Shown piece after piece: positions 51,664-61,500 of a stretch of 64,000 nt of DNA. Below the pieces are notes generated by a model. The model searched no databases. It was not told where the DNA came from and saw only the letters and a program-made list of their open reading frames with translations. Within the stretch, counting starts at the first letter, position 1, and each line of letters opens with the position of its first letter. This stretch comes from Pyxidicoccus xibeiensis (GTDB lineage: Bacteria; Myxococcota; Myxococcia; Myxococcales; Myxococcaceae): NCBI RefSeq assembly GCF_024198175.1, contig NZ_JAJVKV010000001.1, positions 1 to 64,000 of the forward strand, given 5' to 3'. A program made the position numbers and the translations under genes.

Positions 51664-52755
51664 TCAGGTCCGCATCTTCAAGCGCGTCTCGTGGACGGCG
51701 TCGCCCACCGCGCCGGGCTTCTCCTTCTCCGCGGCGCGCAGCAGGCGGAGGATGCCCGGCCCGAGCACGTCAATCTCGGTGGACGCGTACGTCTCCGTGC
51801 CGAAGCGGCGGATGGTCTCCGTCTGGAGCTTCAGGATGCGCACGTCCTGGCTGAAGATGTGGAGCGCCACCGGCATGGCCAGCGGGAGCACCGCGCGCGT
51901 CAGCCAGCGAGGCAGCGGCAGGCGGAACGTCACCACCGCGTAGACCAGCGTGTCCCAGTCCGACACGGGCGTCATCGCCGAGGTGACGATGATGTGGCTG
52001 CCGTCGCCGATGCGGTACTCCACCTGCGCGATGGACGGCATCAAGAAGCGGTCCCAGTGCTGCACCACCCCGCCGCCCGGCGCCAGCAGCTTGCCCACGA
52101 TGCCGCTGGGGCGCGGCTCGCCGATGTACTCGGCCTCCACCTTGTCGGCGCTCCGGCGTACCACCACGTCAATCTCGTTCCGCTTCTCCTCCGTGCGGAA
52201 CAGGCCGCCGTGGAGGTACGCGGTGTGTGGCACGTCCAGCGTGTTCTCCAGCGTGGAGTGCAGCGAGCCCGGGGCGCGGAGGATGCGGCGCACCGTGGTG
52301 TACTCGCGCGCGTCCAGCAGCGGGAAGCGGTAGGGCTCCGTCGTCGGCTCCACTCCGGCGGTGGAGTAGACCCAGACGAAGCCGTCCTGCTCACGGGTGG
52401 CATGCGCGGTGGCGCAGCGGGCTCGCGCGCCGGGCTCGCCGAGGAAGCCGGGGATGGCGCGGCACTGCCCTGCCCCGTCGAAGCGCCAGCCGTGGTAGCC
52501 GCACTGGAGCTGGCCTTCCTTCACGCGGCCCAGGGACAGGGGCACGTTGCGGTGCGGGCAGCGGTCCACCAGGGCCGCGGGCTTGCCGCCCTCGCCCCGG
52601 AAGAGGACCAGGGGCGTGCCCTGGAGCGTGCGCGCCAGGGGTTTGCTTCCCAGCTCGCTCGAGGCGCAGAGGATGAACCAGGCGTTCGGCAGGTGGACGA
52701 CGGAGACGTGACCGGCGGGCGCACCGGGGGTGCGCGCCTCCTCGCGAGAAGTCAT
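51664..52755 (-). CDS. Rieske non-haem iron oxygenase
   Basis: 363 residues. Rieske [2Fe-2S] domain (about 20-130): Cys66-x-His68 (CPHRNVP) and Cys85-x2-His88 (CGYHGW). Catalytic domain with the mononuclear iron site around His177 and His182 (ENTLDVPHTAYLH). It is closest in pattern to pheophorbide-a-oxygenase/DAF-36-like monooxygenases rather than to two-subunit dioxygenases; no beta subunit or reductase is adjacent. Soluble apart from a hydrophobic stretch near 285-300 (LTRAVLPLAMPVALH). Its 3' end matches the remnant at 46590. Confidence 0.88.
   Translation of the reverse strand: MTSREEARTPGAPAGHVSVVHLPNAWFILCASSELGSKPLARTLQGTPLVLFRGEGGKPAALVDRCPHRNVPLSLGRVKEGQLQCGYHGWRFDGAGQCRAIPGFLGEPGARARCATAHATREQDGFVWVYSTAGVEPTTEPYRFPLLDAREYTTVRRILRAPGSLHSTLENTLDVPHTAYLHGGLFRTEEKRNEIDVVVRRSADKVEAEYIGEPRPSGIVGKLLAPGGGVVQHWDRFLMPSIAQVEYRIGDGSHIIVTSAMTPVSDWDTLVYAVVTFRLPLPRWLTRAVLPLAMPVALHIFSQDVRILKLQTETIRRFGTETYASTEIDVLGPGILRLLRAAEKEKPGAVGDAVHETRLKMRT
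51665..51726 (-). repeat. Right copy of the cassette-flanking repeat
   Basis: The last 62 bases of the Rieske gene. About 53 match the remnant at 46592-46653 in the same orientation, so the pair are direct repeats about 5.07 kb apart. Confidence 0.7.
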
Positions 52756-53010
52756 ACGGGGCAGTCTAATGGGGCGGACGGCCGATGCACGCCTGCCGAT
52801 GTACGTCCGGAAGCGGCCTCGGCCCCGGGAGACCCTCGGAGCCCCTACACAGGTGTGGCTCCAGCAGAAGCGAGCTCGGCAGGCTGGCGGCTCGTCGGGC
52901 GTCCACCGGGCCAGGCGCCCGCGGCGGGGGACGGGTTCCAGGCTCGCCGCCTCAAGAGGCGGGCCACGAGCAGACGACCTCGCCCGGACCCGGTGCCGCG
53001 CCTCGTAGGG
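52756..53010. other. Gap between Rieske gene and copper ATPase
   Basis: 255 bases downstream of the ATPase and upstream of the Rieske gene, both on the minus strand. It should hold the Rieske promoter. A 7-bp stem (CCGCCTC/GAGGCGG at 52947-52962) with a 2-base loop may be part of the ATPase transcript end. Nothing else recognised. Confidence 0.4.
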
Positions 53011-55497
53011 CTACAGCCCCAGCTTCCGCAGCCGGAGCGCGTTGGCGATGACCGACACCGACGAGAGGCTCATCGCCGCGCTGGCGAAGATGGGACTGAG
53101 CAGCAGGCCGAAGAACGGATACAGCACGCCCGCCGCCAGCGGCACCCCCAGCAGGTTGTAGATGAAGGCGAAGAAGAGGTTCTGCCGGATGTTGCCCAGC
53201 GTGCCCCGGCTCAGCCTCCGCGCCCGGGCGATGGCCCGCAGGTCTCCCTTCACCAGCGTGACGCCCGCGCTCTCCATCGCGATGTCCGTCCCCGTCCCCA
53301 TCGCGATGCCCACGTCCGCCTGCGCCAGCGCGGGCGCGTCGTTGACGCCGTCACCCGCCATGGCCACCACCCGCCCCTCCCGCTGGAGCCTCCGCACCAC
53401 GTCGCCCTTCGCCTCCGGCAGCACCCCGGCGATGACGTCGGAGATGCCCAGCCGCCGCGCCACCGCCTGCGCCGTCGTCTCACTGTCCCCCGTGAGCATC
53501 ACCACGCGCAGGCCCTCCGCGCGCAGCAACTCCAGCGCCTCCGGCGTGGACGCCTTCACCGGGTCCGCCACGCCGAGCAGCCCCGCCATCCGCCCGTCCA
53601 CCGCCACCAGCACCACCGTCTGGCCCTCGCCGCGCAGCGCCTCTGCACGGGCCCCCAGCTCGCCCGCGCCCGCGCCCTGCGTGGTCATCAGCGCCGCGTT
53701 CCCCAGCGCCACCACGGCACCGTCCACCCGCCCCGTGACGCCCTGCCCCGTGTGCGAGCGGAAGTCCTCCACCTTCGACAGCGGGACGCCCCGCTCCTTC
53801 GCGCCCTCCACGATGGCTGCCGCCAGCGGGTGCTCGCTGCCGCGCTCCAGGCTCGCGGCCAACGCCAGCAGGCGTGCCTCGTCGAGCCCCGCCGCCGGCA
53901 CCACCGACACCAGCTTCGGCTTGCCCTCCGTGAGCGTGCCCGTCTTGTCCACCACCAGCGTGTCCACCGCCTCCAGTCGCTCCAGCGCCGCCGCGTCGCG
54001 GATGAGGACTCCCGCCTGTGCACCCCGCCCCGTGCCCACCATCACGGACATGGGCGTGGCCAGGCCCAGCGCGCACGGGCAGGCGATGATGAGCACCGCC
54101 ACCGCGTTGACCAGCGCATGCGCCAGCCGGGGCTCCGGGCCCCACACGCCCCACACCACCGCCGTCACCACCGCCACCACGATGACCACCGGGACGAAGA
54201 CCGCCGCCACCTTGTCCGCCAGCCGCTGAATCGGCGCACGGGTGCGCTGCGCCTCGCTCACCCGCTGGACGATGCGCGACAGCAGCGTGTCCTTCCCCAC
54301 CCGCTCCGCCCGCATCACCAGCGAGCCCGTGCCATTCACCGTGCCGCCCGTCACCTTCTCGCCCGGCGTCTTCTCCACCGGGAGGGACTCGCCCGTCACC
54401 ATGGACTCGTCCACCGCGCTGGCGCCCTCCAGCACCACGCCGTCCACCGGCACCTTCTCACCGGGGCGCACGCGCAGCCGGTCCCCCACGTGGACGTGCG
54501 TGAGCGGCACGTCGTCCTCGTGCCCGTCGTCGCGCACGCGGCGCGCCACGGCGGGCGCCAGGCTCAGCAGCGCGCGCAGCGCTCCCGAGGTGGCGTGCCG
54601 GGCCCGCAGCTCCAGCACCTGTCCCAGCGCCACCAGGGTGACGATGACGGCGGCGGCCTCGAAGTAGAGCGGCGCCGAGCCCCCATGCCCCGTGCGCAGC
54701 CCGTGCGGCAGCACGTCAGGCAGCAGCGTGGCGAAGACGCTGAAGAGGTACGCCGCGCCCGTGCCCAGCGCGATGAGCGTGAACATGTTGAGGTGCCGGT
54801 TGCGCACCGAGGCCCACCCACGCTGGAAGAAGGGCCAGCCGCCCCAGAGCACCACCGGCGTGGCCAGCACCAATTGCGCCCACGCCAGCACCGACGCGGG
54901 CACCGCGTGCTGCACGGGCTGCCCGGGAATCATGTCCGACATGGCCAGCACGAGCAGCGGCACGGTGAGCCCCAGGCCCACGCGGAAGCGCAGCCGCATG
55001 GACTGGAGCTCGGGGTCCGGCGCCTGATCGGGCAGCACGGTGCGCGGCTCCAGCGCCATGCCGCAGATGGGGCAGCTCCCCGGCCCCTCGCGCACCACCT
55101 CCGGGTGCATGGGGCACACGTACTCGACGCGCGCCTCGAGCGTGGGCGGGGACTCGGGCTCCAGCGCCATGCCGCACTTCGGGCAGGCCCCCGGGTGGTC
55201 CTGCCGCACCTCCGGGTCCATGGGGCACACGTACAGCGTGCCGGGGGCCGCGGGCGCGGGGGGCGGCTCGGCCTGCGCGGGCGTGAGGTAGCGCGCCGGG
55301 TCCGCGCGGAAGCGCTCCCGGCACTTCGCGTTGCAGAAGTAGAAGGTGCGGCCCTCGTGCTCCAGGCTGCCGCCCTTCGGGGCACGTGGGTCCACCTTCA
55401 TGCCGCAGATGGGGTCGATGGCATGCGCCTCCTCGCTCGTGGGGGGAGGCGGCGTGGGACCGCCGTGCAGGTGCGGGTGCGAATGGGAGTGGGACAT
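53011..55497 (-). CDS. P1B-type copper-translocating ATPase with three N-terminal metal modules
   Basis: 828 residues from the ATG at 55497 (AAAGGAG upstream). His-rich start ([12 protein letters not shown]), then a YHS domain (27-75, DPICGMKV and FCNAKC), then two heavy-metal-binding domains (about 88-113 and 122-148, [15 protein letters not shown] and [15 protein letters not shown]) instead of the usual CxxC ferredoxin-like domains. The transport core has TGES, the CPC metal site Cys473/Cys475, phosphorylated Asp517 (DKTGT), an HP dipeptide in SEHPLAAA and [10 protein letters not shown]. It exports Cu(I) (or Ag) across the inner membrane. Confidence 0.93.
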   Translation of the reverse strand: MSHSHSHPHLHGGPTPPPPTSEEAHAIDPICGMKVDPRAPKGGSLEHEGRTFYFCNAKCRERFRADPARYLTPAQAEPPPAPAAPGTLYVCPMDPEVRQDHPGACPKCGMALEPESPPTLEARVEYVCPMHPEVVREGPGSCPICGMALEPRTVLPDQAPDPELQSMRLRFRVGLGLTVPLLVLAMSDMIPGQPVQHAVPASVLAWAQLVLATPVVLWGGWPFFQRGWASVRNRHLNMFTLIALGTGAAYLFSVFATLLPDVLPHGLRTGHGGSAPLYFEAAAVIVTLVALGQVLELRARHATSGALRALLSLAPAVARRVRDDGHEDDVPLTHVHVGDRLRVRPGEKVPVDGVVLEGASAVDESMVTGESLPVEKTPGEKVTGGTVNGTGSLVMRAERVGKDTLLSRIVQRVSEAQRTRAPIQRLADKVAAVFVPVVIVVAVVTAVVWGVWGPEPRLAHALVNAVAVLIIACPCALGLATPMSVMVGTGRGAQAGVLIRDAAALERLEAVDTLVVDKTGTLTEGKPKLVSVVPAAGLDEARLLALAASLERGSEHPLAAAIVEGAKERGVPLSKVEDFRSHTGQGVTGRVDGAVVALGNAALMTTQGAGAGELGARAEALRGEGQTVVLVAVDGRMAGLLGVADPVKASTPEALELLRAEGLRVVMLTGDSETTAQAVARRLGISDVIAGVLPEAKGDVVRRLQREGRVVAMAGDGVNDAPALAQADVGIAMGTGTDIAMESAGVTLVKGDLRAIARARRLSRGTLGNIRQNLFFAFIYNLLGVPLAAGVLYPFFGLLLSPIFASAAMSLSSVSVIANALRLRKLGL

Positions 55498-55620
55498 GGG
55501 GCTGCTGTGCTCCTTTCGCCCGGGAAAACGAGGCACCTCTCCGGCTCTTACAGCTGGAGCCTCCAGGAGAAGTAATCGTCATCCTCCAGGACGGCAGGAC
55601 CAGGCCCCCGTCCCGCCCAC

Positions 55621-56628
55621 TCACGCTGGCGGGGGCTTGTTGTAGCCCGCGTCACCGTAGGGCTTGAGCCGGTCCAGCCAGAGCGCCTCCAGCACCTTCA
55701 GCTCCTCCTTCGGGTCCGCACCGGGCTCCTCGGAGGGCTCCAGCACATCGAGCACGTCGAAGGAGAAGCTGTCGGCGCCGTAGCGCCTCCAGTCCTCCAG
55801 CAGCTCGGGGAAGCGCCCCATGCCGGTGGTCAGCTCGAAGCGGATGCGGTTGAGCATGCCCGGGATGTTCATGCTGGTCCCCACCAGGACCTTGCCATTG
55901 GCGCGGTTGCGCACGGCGAACACTCCCATGGGGGGCGGCTTCTCCTTGTAGGCGCGCTTCAGCTCGGCGCGCGTGGGCTTGCCGCCGCCCGGCTGCGGCG
56001 GCGGGGACATGGGCGCTTCATTCGACGACATGGGTGCCTTCCTGCGTGAGAGAGAGGGAGCGCGCTTCAAAGCGCGAGAGGCTTCGGCGAGACGCGTGAG
56101 GCGCGATGCGAGCCGGTCATGGGCGGCCCCGTTCTTCGGCGCCAGCCAGTCGGGACCCGCCAGTGCCCAGTCGGGGTCCGCCAGGTCCACGCCCAGTGCC
56201 GTCAGCACGTCGGGCCCGCAGACGAAGAACTGCTGCCGGAAGGGGACGAGGTAGCCGCCCTCCCGTCGCAGCGAGGCCAGTGCTTCGTCGTAGGTGTTGA
56301 ACCAGCGGTTGAGGAAGACGCCGCCGACGCGGGACAGCAGCGCCTCGAAGTCCACGCTGGACGCGGCCTCCGCCTCGCGCGCGGCCTTCAAGTCCACCCA
56401 GGAGGCGAAGCCCTGCTCCCGGGCGATGAGCGCCAGCACATGCTTGCGCTGCACCGAGTCCCGTCGGGACAGCAGCTCGGCCGGCGACAGGGACGCGAAG
56501 ACGGGCAGCGTGAGCAGCCGCTCGGCCGCCCGCCTGGAGCGCGCAGCGTCCTGCGAGCACAGCTCCTTGAGCAGGAGCGATGCGCGGACCTTGCATTCCT
56601 GGAAGGAGAGCGGTGCGACGGTTCCCAT
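55621..56628 (-). CDS. GIY-YIG-like domain protein with helical N-terminal module
   Basis: 335 residues. Residues about 1-75 are helical with LLSRRDSVQRKHVLALIAREQGFASWVDLK, a motif used at the start of some ankyrin-like and other bacterial proteins. The middle (about 95-200) is not recognised. After a Pro/Ser linker the C-terminal part (about 225-335) resembles GIY-YIG nuclease-like proteins: GVFAVRNRANGKVLVGTS, Arg in NRIRFEL, DWRRYGADSFSFDVLD and LKPYGDAGYN. The GIY and YIG tyrosines are changed, so catalysis is doubtful. A Met at about 198 could start a separate protein. Confidence 0.65.
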   Translation of the reverse strand: MGTVAPLSFQECKVRASLLLKELCSQDAARSRRAAERLLTLPVFASLSPAELLSRRDSVQRKHVLALIAREQGFASWVDLKAAREAEAASSVDFEALLSRVGGVFLNRWFNTYDEALASLRREGGYLVPFRQQFFVCGPDVLTALGVDLADPDWALAGPDWLAPKNGAAHDRLASRLTRLAEASRALKRAPSLSRRKAPMSSNEAPMSPPPQPGGGKPTRAELKRAYKEKPPPMGVFAVRNRANGKVLVGTSMNIPGMLNRIRFELTTGMGRFPELLEDWRRYGADSFSFDVLDVLEPSEEPGADPKEELKVLEALWLDRLKPYGDAGYNKPPPA

Positions 56629-56644
56629 GGCACGTCCCTAACGA

Positions 56645-56671
56645 GCGGCCCTTACCCGAGAAACGGGCCGC
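56645..56671. promoter_or_regulatory. Inverted repeat upstream of the GIY-YIG-like gene
   Basis: GCGGCCC and GGGCCGC with a 13-base spacer, 16 bases before the start codon on the minus strand. It could be an operator or a 5'-leader hairpin. Confidence 0.25.
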
Positions 56672-56744
56672 GGAAGGAACTGAGCGAGAACTGTCGGGCT
56701 ATGGGGTGAAGCGGGAGGGTGACGTCGTCTTTTTCGGGTCAGGC

Positions 56745-56779
56745 GCCCCTCGGCACCTTCACGAAGGATAACGAGGGGC
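56745..56779 (-). terminator. Nested hairpin after the ECF sigma gene
   Basis: An outer 8-bp stem (GCCCCTCG/CGAGGGGC) encloses an inner 5-bp stem (CCTTC/GAAGG), beginning 29 bases after the sigma-factor stop on the minus strand. No T-run follows in that direction. Confidence 0.4.
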
Positions 56780-56808
56780 CGAGGCCGCCGGCAAGGCCTT
56801 CTCCCGGC

Positions 56809-57384
56809 TCAGGCGCGGGACTTCTTGCACGAGCAGTCCAGGCAGCCGTGCGAGGCACAGGTGCCACAGCTCCGCTCCAGCTGCTTCTTCAGCGCCTGCC
56901 GGGCCCGGTGCAGTCGCACGCCCGCGTTGTTGGCGGTGATGCCCGCCTCCCGCGCCACGTCCGGCACGCCGCGCTCCTCCAGGTCCACCTTGCGCACCAG
57001 CTCCGCGTACTCGGGCTTCAGCGTGGGCAGCAGCTCTCCCACGCAGGCGCACACGGCGGTCTTCAGCTCCGGGTCCTCGCTGGCCTCCGTGGCCTCACGG
57101 GCCTCGCGCTCCAGCGCGCGTCCTTCCGCGGCCTGCTTGCGGTAGTGGTCCACCAGCGCGTTGCGCAGCAGCCGGTAGAACCACGTCACCGCGCCCTCAC
57201 CGTCGTGCAGCGCCCCGCCCTTCTCCAGGGTCTTCACGAAGGCCGCCTGGAGCAACTCCTCCGCTACGGCCCGGCTCCCCACGCGCCGCTCCAGGAAGCC
57301 GAGGAACTGGCGGTGATTGCCCACCAGCGCCTGCACCACGGCCTCGTCCGTCGCCGACTCCACGCTGGCCTCCGCCGTGCTCAT
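56809..57384 (-). CDS. CorE-like ECF sigma factor with Cys-rich tail
   Basis: 191 residues. Sigma region 2 (about 25-95, LLQAAFVKTLEK and WFYRLLRNALVDHYRK) and region 4 (about 125-170, DVAREAGITANNAGVRLHRAR) of an ECF sigma factor. The C-terminus carries five cysteines as CxxC-x4-CxxCxC (173, 176, 181, 184, 186). This tail is the mark of CorE-like ECFs of myxobacteria, which lack an anti-sigma factor and sense copper or other metals directly through the Cys-rich domain. It is the last gene of the RND operon; its start overlaps the cupredoxin-lipoprotein stop (ATGA). Confidence 0.88.
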   Translation of the reverse strand: MSTAEASVESATDEAVVQALVGNHRQFLGFLERRVGSRAVAEELLQAAFVKTLEKGGALHDGEGAVTWFYRLLRNALVDHYRKQAAEGRALEREAREATEASEDPELKTAVCACVGELLPTLKPEYAELVRKVDLEERGVPDVAREAGITANNAGVRLHRARQALKKQLERSCGTCASHGCLDCSCKKSRA

Positions 57385-58520
57385 CGCACCACCAGCGTGC
57401 CCTTCATCATCTCCATGCCGCAGGTGAAGGTGAACGTGCCCACCTTGTCCGGGACGAACGCCACCACCGTCTCCGTCAGCCCGGGCAGCGGCTGCTGGAT
57501 GCTGAAGTCGGGGATGCGGAGCACGTCACCGCACCCGCCCGAGTCCTTGCGCACGAAGCGCAGGCGCGCGGGCACGCCCTGCTTCAGCGTCACCTCGCTG
57601 GGCTGGTAGCCCCCCTGCACGGTGATGGTCACCTCCTGCACCGCGCCATCCTTCGCCGCCGCCGTCGTGGGTGCCTTCGGTGCGTCCACGGGCGTCAGCA
57701 GGAAGCCGATGAAGTACTCCGGGTCATCCGGCATGGGCAGGCGCACCGTCACCTCGCGCTCGCCCTCGGCGGGAGGCAGCCTGCCGGTGAGGAACTCTCC
57801 CGACGGCACCAGCGGCGCCGACGTCCCCGCCACCTCCACCGTGCCCTTCTTCCCCTCCAGCGACACCGGCCGGCGAAAGGCGTCCGTCACCCAGACTCGC
57901 ACCTCGCCGGACCTCAGGGACAGCACCTCCAGGTGGGTCTCGCCGCTCATCGCCACGATGCCGCCGTGCAGCGGCGTGTGGTCGTGCGCCTGCATCGTCG
58001 GAGCCGAGGTGCCCGCGGGCCCGTGTCCGTGCGCCTCCAGGTGCGCGGCGAAGCGCGCCACCTCGGGCTTCCCGCCGACCACCACCGTCACCACCATGGT
58101 CAGGTGCTCGTCCGAGTGCTCCGGCCCCTGGCCCGCGAGGTGGTCTCCCGCGGGAGCCAGCTTCACGTCCGGGTAGCCGCTCTTCGCCACCTTCACCGAG
58201 CCGCTCGCGCCCTCCACCGGACGTACGTTGAGGTCCTCATCCAGCAGGTAGACGCGATAGGAGCCTCCACGCGTCGCCACCAGCTCCATGTGCCCGCGCT
58301 GGGTGGACTCCACCAGCCCGCCATGCGGCGAGATATGGGCATGAGGCTGCGCCGCGGCGTGAGCGTGCGGCGCCGTCCCATCGTGCGAGTGAGGCACCGC
58401 TTCGTCGTGCGGCTTCGCCTGCGTGGCCGACGGTGCAGGTGCCTCGGCGGGCGCGTCCTTCTTGCTGCACGCGGCCACCAGCCCCGCCGCCATCACCACC
58501 GCGATGATTCGCTTCCCCAT
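57381..58520 (-). CDS. Exported cupredoxin-domain lipoprotein
   Basis: 379 residues from the ATG at 58520 (GGGAGGAAG upstream). Lipobox V-A-A-C, then a His-rich stretch (HDEAVPHSHDG, HAHAAAQPHAHISPHGG). Two repeated beta domains follow (HGGLVESTQRGHMELVATR and HGGIVAMSGETHLEVLSLR), then a C-terminal cupredoxin-like domain (about 290-379) with GGCGDVLRIP and the end TFTCGMEMMKG, as in cupredoxin_1 proteins. Probably a periplasmic metal chaperone feeding the RND system. It lies 35 bases after the pump gene. Confidence 0.8.
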   Translation of the reverse strand: MGKRIIAVVMAAGLVAACSKKDAPAEAPAPSATQAKPHDEAVPHSHDGTAPHAHAAAQPHAHISPHGGLVESTQRGHMELVATRGGSYRVYLLDEDLNVRPVEGASGSVKVAKSGYPDVKLAPAGDHLAGQGPEHSDEHLTMVVTVVVGGKPEVARFAAHLEAHGHGPAGTSAPTMQAHDHTPLHGGIVAMSGETHLEVLSLRSGEVRVWVTDAFRRPVSLEGKKGTVEVAGTSAPLVPSGEFLTGRLPPAEGEREVTVRLPMPDDPEYFIGFLLTPVDAPKAPTTAAAKDGAVQEVTITVQGGYQPSEVTLKQGVPARLRFVRKDSGGCGDVLRIPDFSIQQPLPGLTETVVAFVPDKVGTFTFTCGMEMMKGTLVVR

Positions 58521-58555
58521 CGAACTTCCTCCCATGTCCCTCACGGTGCCCGCCT

Positions 58556-61500
58556 TCACAGTGTCGAGCTCGCGAGCCGCTCCGCCGGAGGCACTGCCGC
58601 CGGGAGCGCGGTGTCTTCTTCGGCGCGCGCCGCCGCCTTGCGCGCCAGGTAGCGCTCCAGGGCTGGACGCCCGAAGCGGTAGAACACGGCCGGCGTGACG
58701 AGCAGGTCCAGCAGCGTGGAGCTGATGAGCCCCCCGAGGATGACCGTCGCCACCGGGTGCAGGATTTCCTTGCCCGGCGCGCCCGCCGCGAGCGCCAGCG
58801 GCACCAGCGCCAGCCCCGCCGTCAGCGCCGTCATCAGCACCGGCACCAGCCGCTCCAGTGAGCCGCGCAGCACCAGCTCCCTGCTGAACGTCTCGCCCTC
58901 CACCTCCACCAGGTGCAGGTAGTGGGAGATGAGCATGATGGTGTTGCGGCTGGCGATGCCGCACAGGGTGATGAAGCCCACCAGCGTCGCCACCGACAGC
59001 GGCTGCCCGGTGAGCACCACCGCCGTCACGCTGCCCACCAGCGCCAGCGGGATGTTGAGCATCACCTGGAGCACCAGCCGCACCGAGCGGAAGTGCGCGT
59101 ACAGCACCAGGAACATGCCCCCCAAGGACAGCAGCGACAGCAGCGCGATGAGCCGCGTCGCCGACTGCTGGCTCTCGAACTGACCCTCGTAGGTGACGAA
59201 GGCGCCCGGCGGCAGCGTCACCTGCGCGGCCACCTTCTCACGCACCTCCTCCACCGCGCTGCCCAGGTCCCGGCCCGCAACGTTGGCCATCACCACGATG
59301 CGCCGCTGCAGGTGGTCGTGGTGGATGACGTTCGGGCCCTGTGACTCCACCACCTCGGCCACCGCCGCCACCGGCACCCGTGCTCCCGAGGGCGTGTCCA
59401 CCAGCGCCCGCCGGAACGCCTCCGCGTCCACCCGCGCCCGCTCGTCGTACCGCACGAGCACGTCGAAGGTGCGCTGGCCCTCCAGCACCTGCCCCACCAC
59501 CACGCCGTTGAAGGCCTTCTCCAGCTGCTCCGCCATGGCGCCGGGCTGCACGCCCAGCCGCGAGGCCTCGTCGCGCTTCAGCTTCACCTGGAGCTGCGGA
59601 ATCAGCGTCTGCTGCTCCACCTGCAGGTCCACGATGCCCGGCACGCCCGCCATCAGCGCGCGGACCTCCTCCGCCTTGGCACGCAGCACGTCCAGGTCCT
59701 GCCCGAAGAGCTTCACCGCCACCTGCGCGCGGATGCCCGACAGCAGGTGGTCCAGCCGGTGGGAGATGGGCTGCCCCACGGACACGGACATGCCGGGGAG
59801 CACGGACAGCTGCTGACGGAGGTCGGCCAGCACCTCCTCGCGAGGCCGGCCCCCTTCCTTGAAGTCCACGTCCAGCTCCGAGTAGTGCACCCCTTCCGCG
59901 TGCTCGTCCTGCTCGGCGCGACCGGTGCGCCGGCCCACCGTCTTCACCTCGGGCACGGCGGCCACCAGGCGCTCCGCCAGCAACCCGAAGCGGTTGGACT
60001 CCTCCAGCGACGTGCCGGGCGGCGCCACCACCGTCACCGTCGCGGTGCCCTCGTTGAAGGGAGGCAGGAAGGAGCGCCCCAGGAAGGGCACCACCGCCGC
60101 CGCCGCGAACACCAGCACCGCCGCGCCCGTCATCACCGGGCGGGGATGCGCCAGCGCCACGTCCAGCACCCGCCGCGCCCGCGCCTTCAGCCACCGCACG
60201 AGCGCGCCGTCGCCGTGCTCCAGGAAGCGGCCCTTCGGCAGCAGGTACGCGCACAAGGCCGGCGTCACCGTGAGCGACACCAGCAGCGACGCGAGGATGG
60301 ACACGATGTACGCCACGCCCAGCGGCGCGAAGAGCCGGCCCTCGATGCCACCCAGCGCGAACAGCGGGACGAACACCAGCACCACGATGAGCGTGGCGAA
60401 GACGATGGAGCCGCGGACCTCCGACGAGGCCTTGAAGATGACGCGCAGCGGGGGCTCCGGGTGCGCCTTCGCCCGGTTCTCCTTCAGGCGCCGGTAGACG
60501 TTCTCCACGTCGACGATGGCATCGTCCACCAGCTCGCCCACGGCGACGGCGAGCCCGCCCAGCGTCAGCGTGTTGATGGACAGGCCGAAGGCCTTCATCA
60601 CCAGCGCGGTGATGACCAGGGACAGCGGAATCGCGGTGAGCGTTATCGCCGTGGTGCGCAGGTTGACCAGGAAGAGGAAGAGCACCAGCACCACGAGCAG
60701 CGCGCCGTCGCGCAGCGCCTCCGCCACGTTGCCGATGGCGGCGTGGATGAAGTCCGCCTGCCGGAACAGCGGCTCCACCCGCACGTCCTTCGGGAGCGTG
60801 CCCTGCAGCTCCTTCATCGCCGCTTCCACCTTGTCGGTGAGATCCAGCGTGCTGGCCCCGGGCTGCTTCTGCACCGCGAGGATGACCGCGGGGCGGCCGT
60901 TCATCCCGCCGTCGCCGCGCTTCACGGCCGGGCCCACCACGACGTCGGCCACCTGAGACAGGCGCACCGGCACCCCATCCCGCACCGCCACCACCGTGCC
61001 CGCCAGGTCCTCCACCGACGCGCTGCGCGCGAGGTTGCGCACCAGGTACTCGCGGCCGCCCTTCTCCACGAAGCCGCCGGTGGTGTTGCCCTGTGAAAAC
61101 CCGGCCGCGCGCTCCACGTCCTCGAAGGTGAGGCCGAAGGCGAGCAGCTTCTCGGGCTGCACCCGCACCTGGAGCTGCTTCACGCCGCCGCCCAGCACCG
61201 TCACCTGGGCGATGCCCGGAATCGTCAGCAGGCGCTGGCGGAGCGTCCAGTCCGCCAGCGAGCGCAGCTCCAGCGGCGAGGTGGCGTCGCCCTCGCTCTG
61301 CACGCCGAGCAGGAGGATTTCGCCCATGATGGAGGACACCGGCGCCAGGTGCGGCGTCACGTCGCGCGGCAGCCGCTCGCGCGCCACCTGGAGCCGCTCC
61401 GACACGAGCTGCCGGTCCAGGTAGATGTCCGTGCCCCAGTCGAACTCCACGTAGACGATGGACAGGCCCACGCCCGACGACGAGCGCACGCGCTGCACCC

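Noticed and set aside
46590-51726. Cassette as an IS element or integrative element with its own recombinase
   Set aside because: No transposase, integrase, terminal inverted repeats or tRNA target seen; only the Rieske 3'-end repeat supports insertion.
51442-55575. 1377-codon plus-strand open frame over the Rieske and copper ATPase genes
   Set aside because: Almost all antisense to genes with intact catalytic motifs; only the first part outside the Rieske gene was mentioned as a possible fragment.
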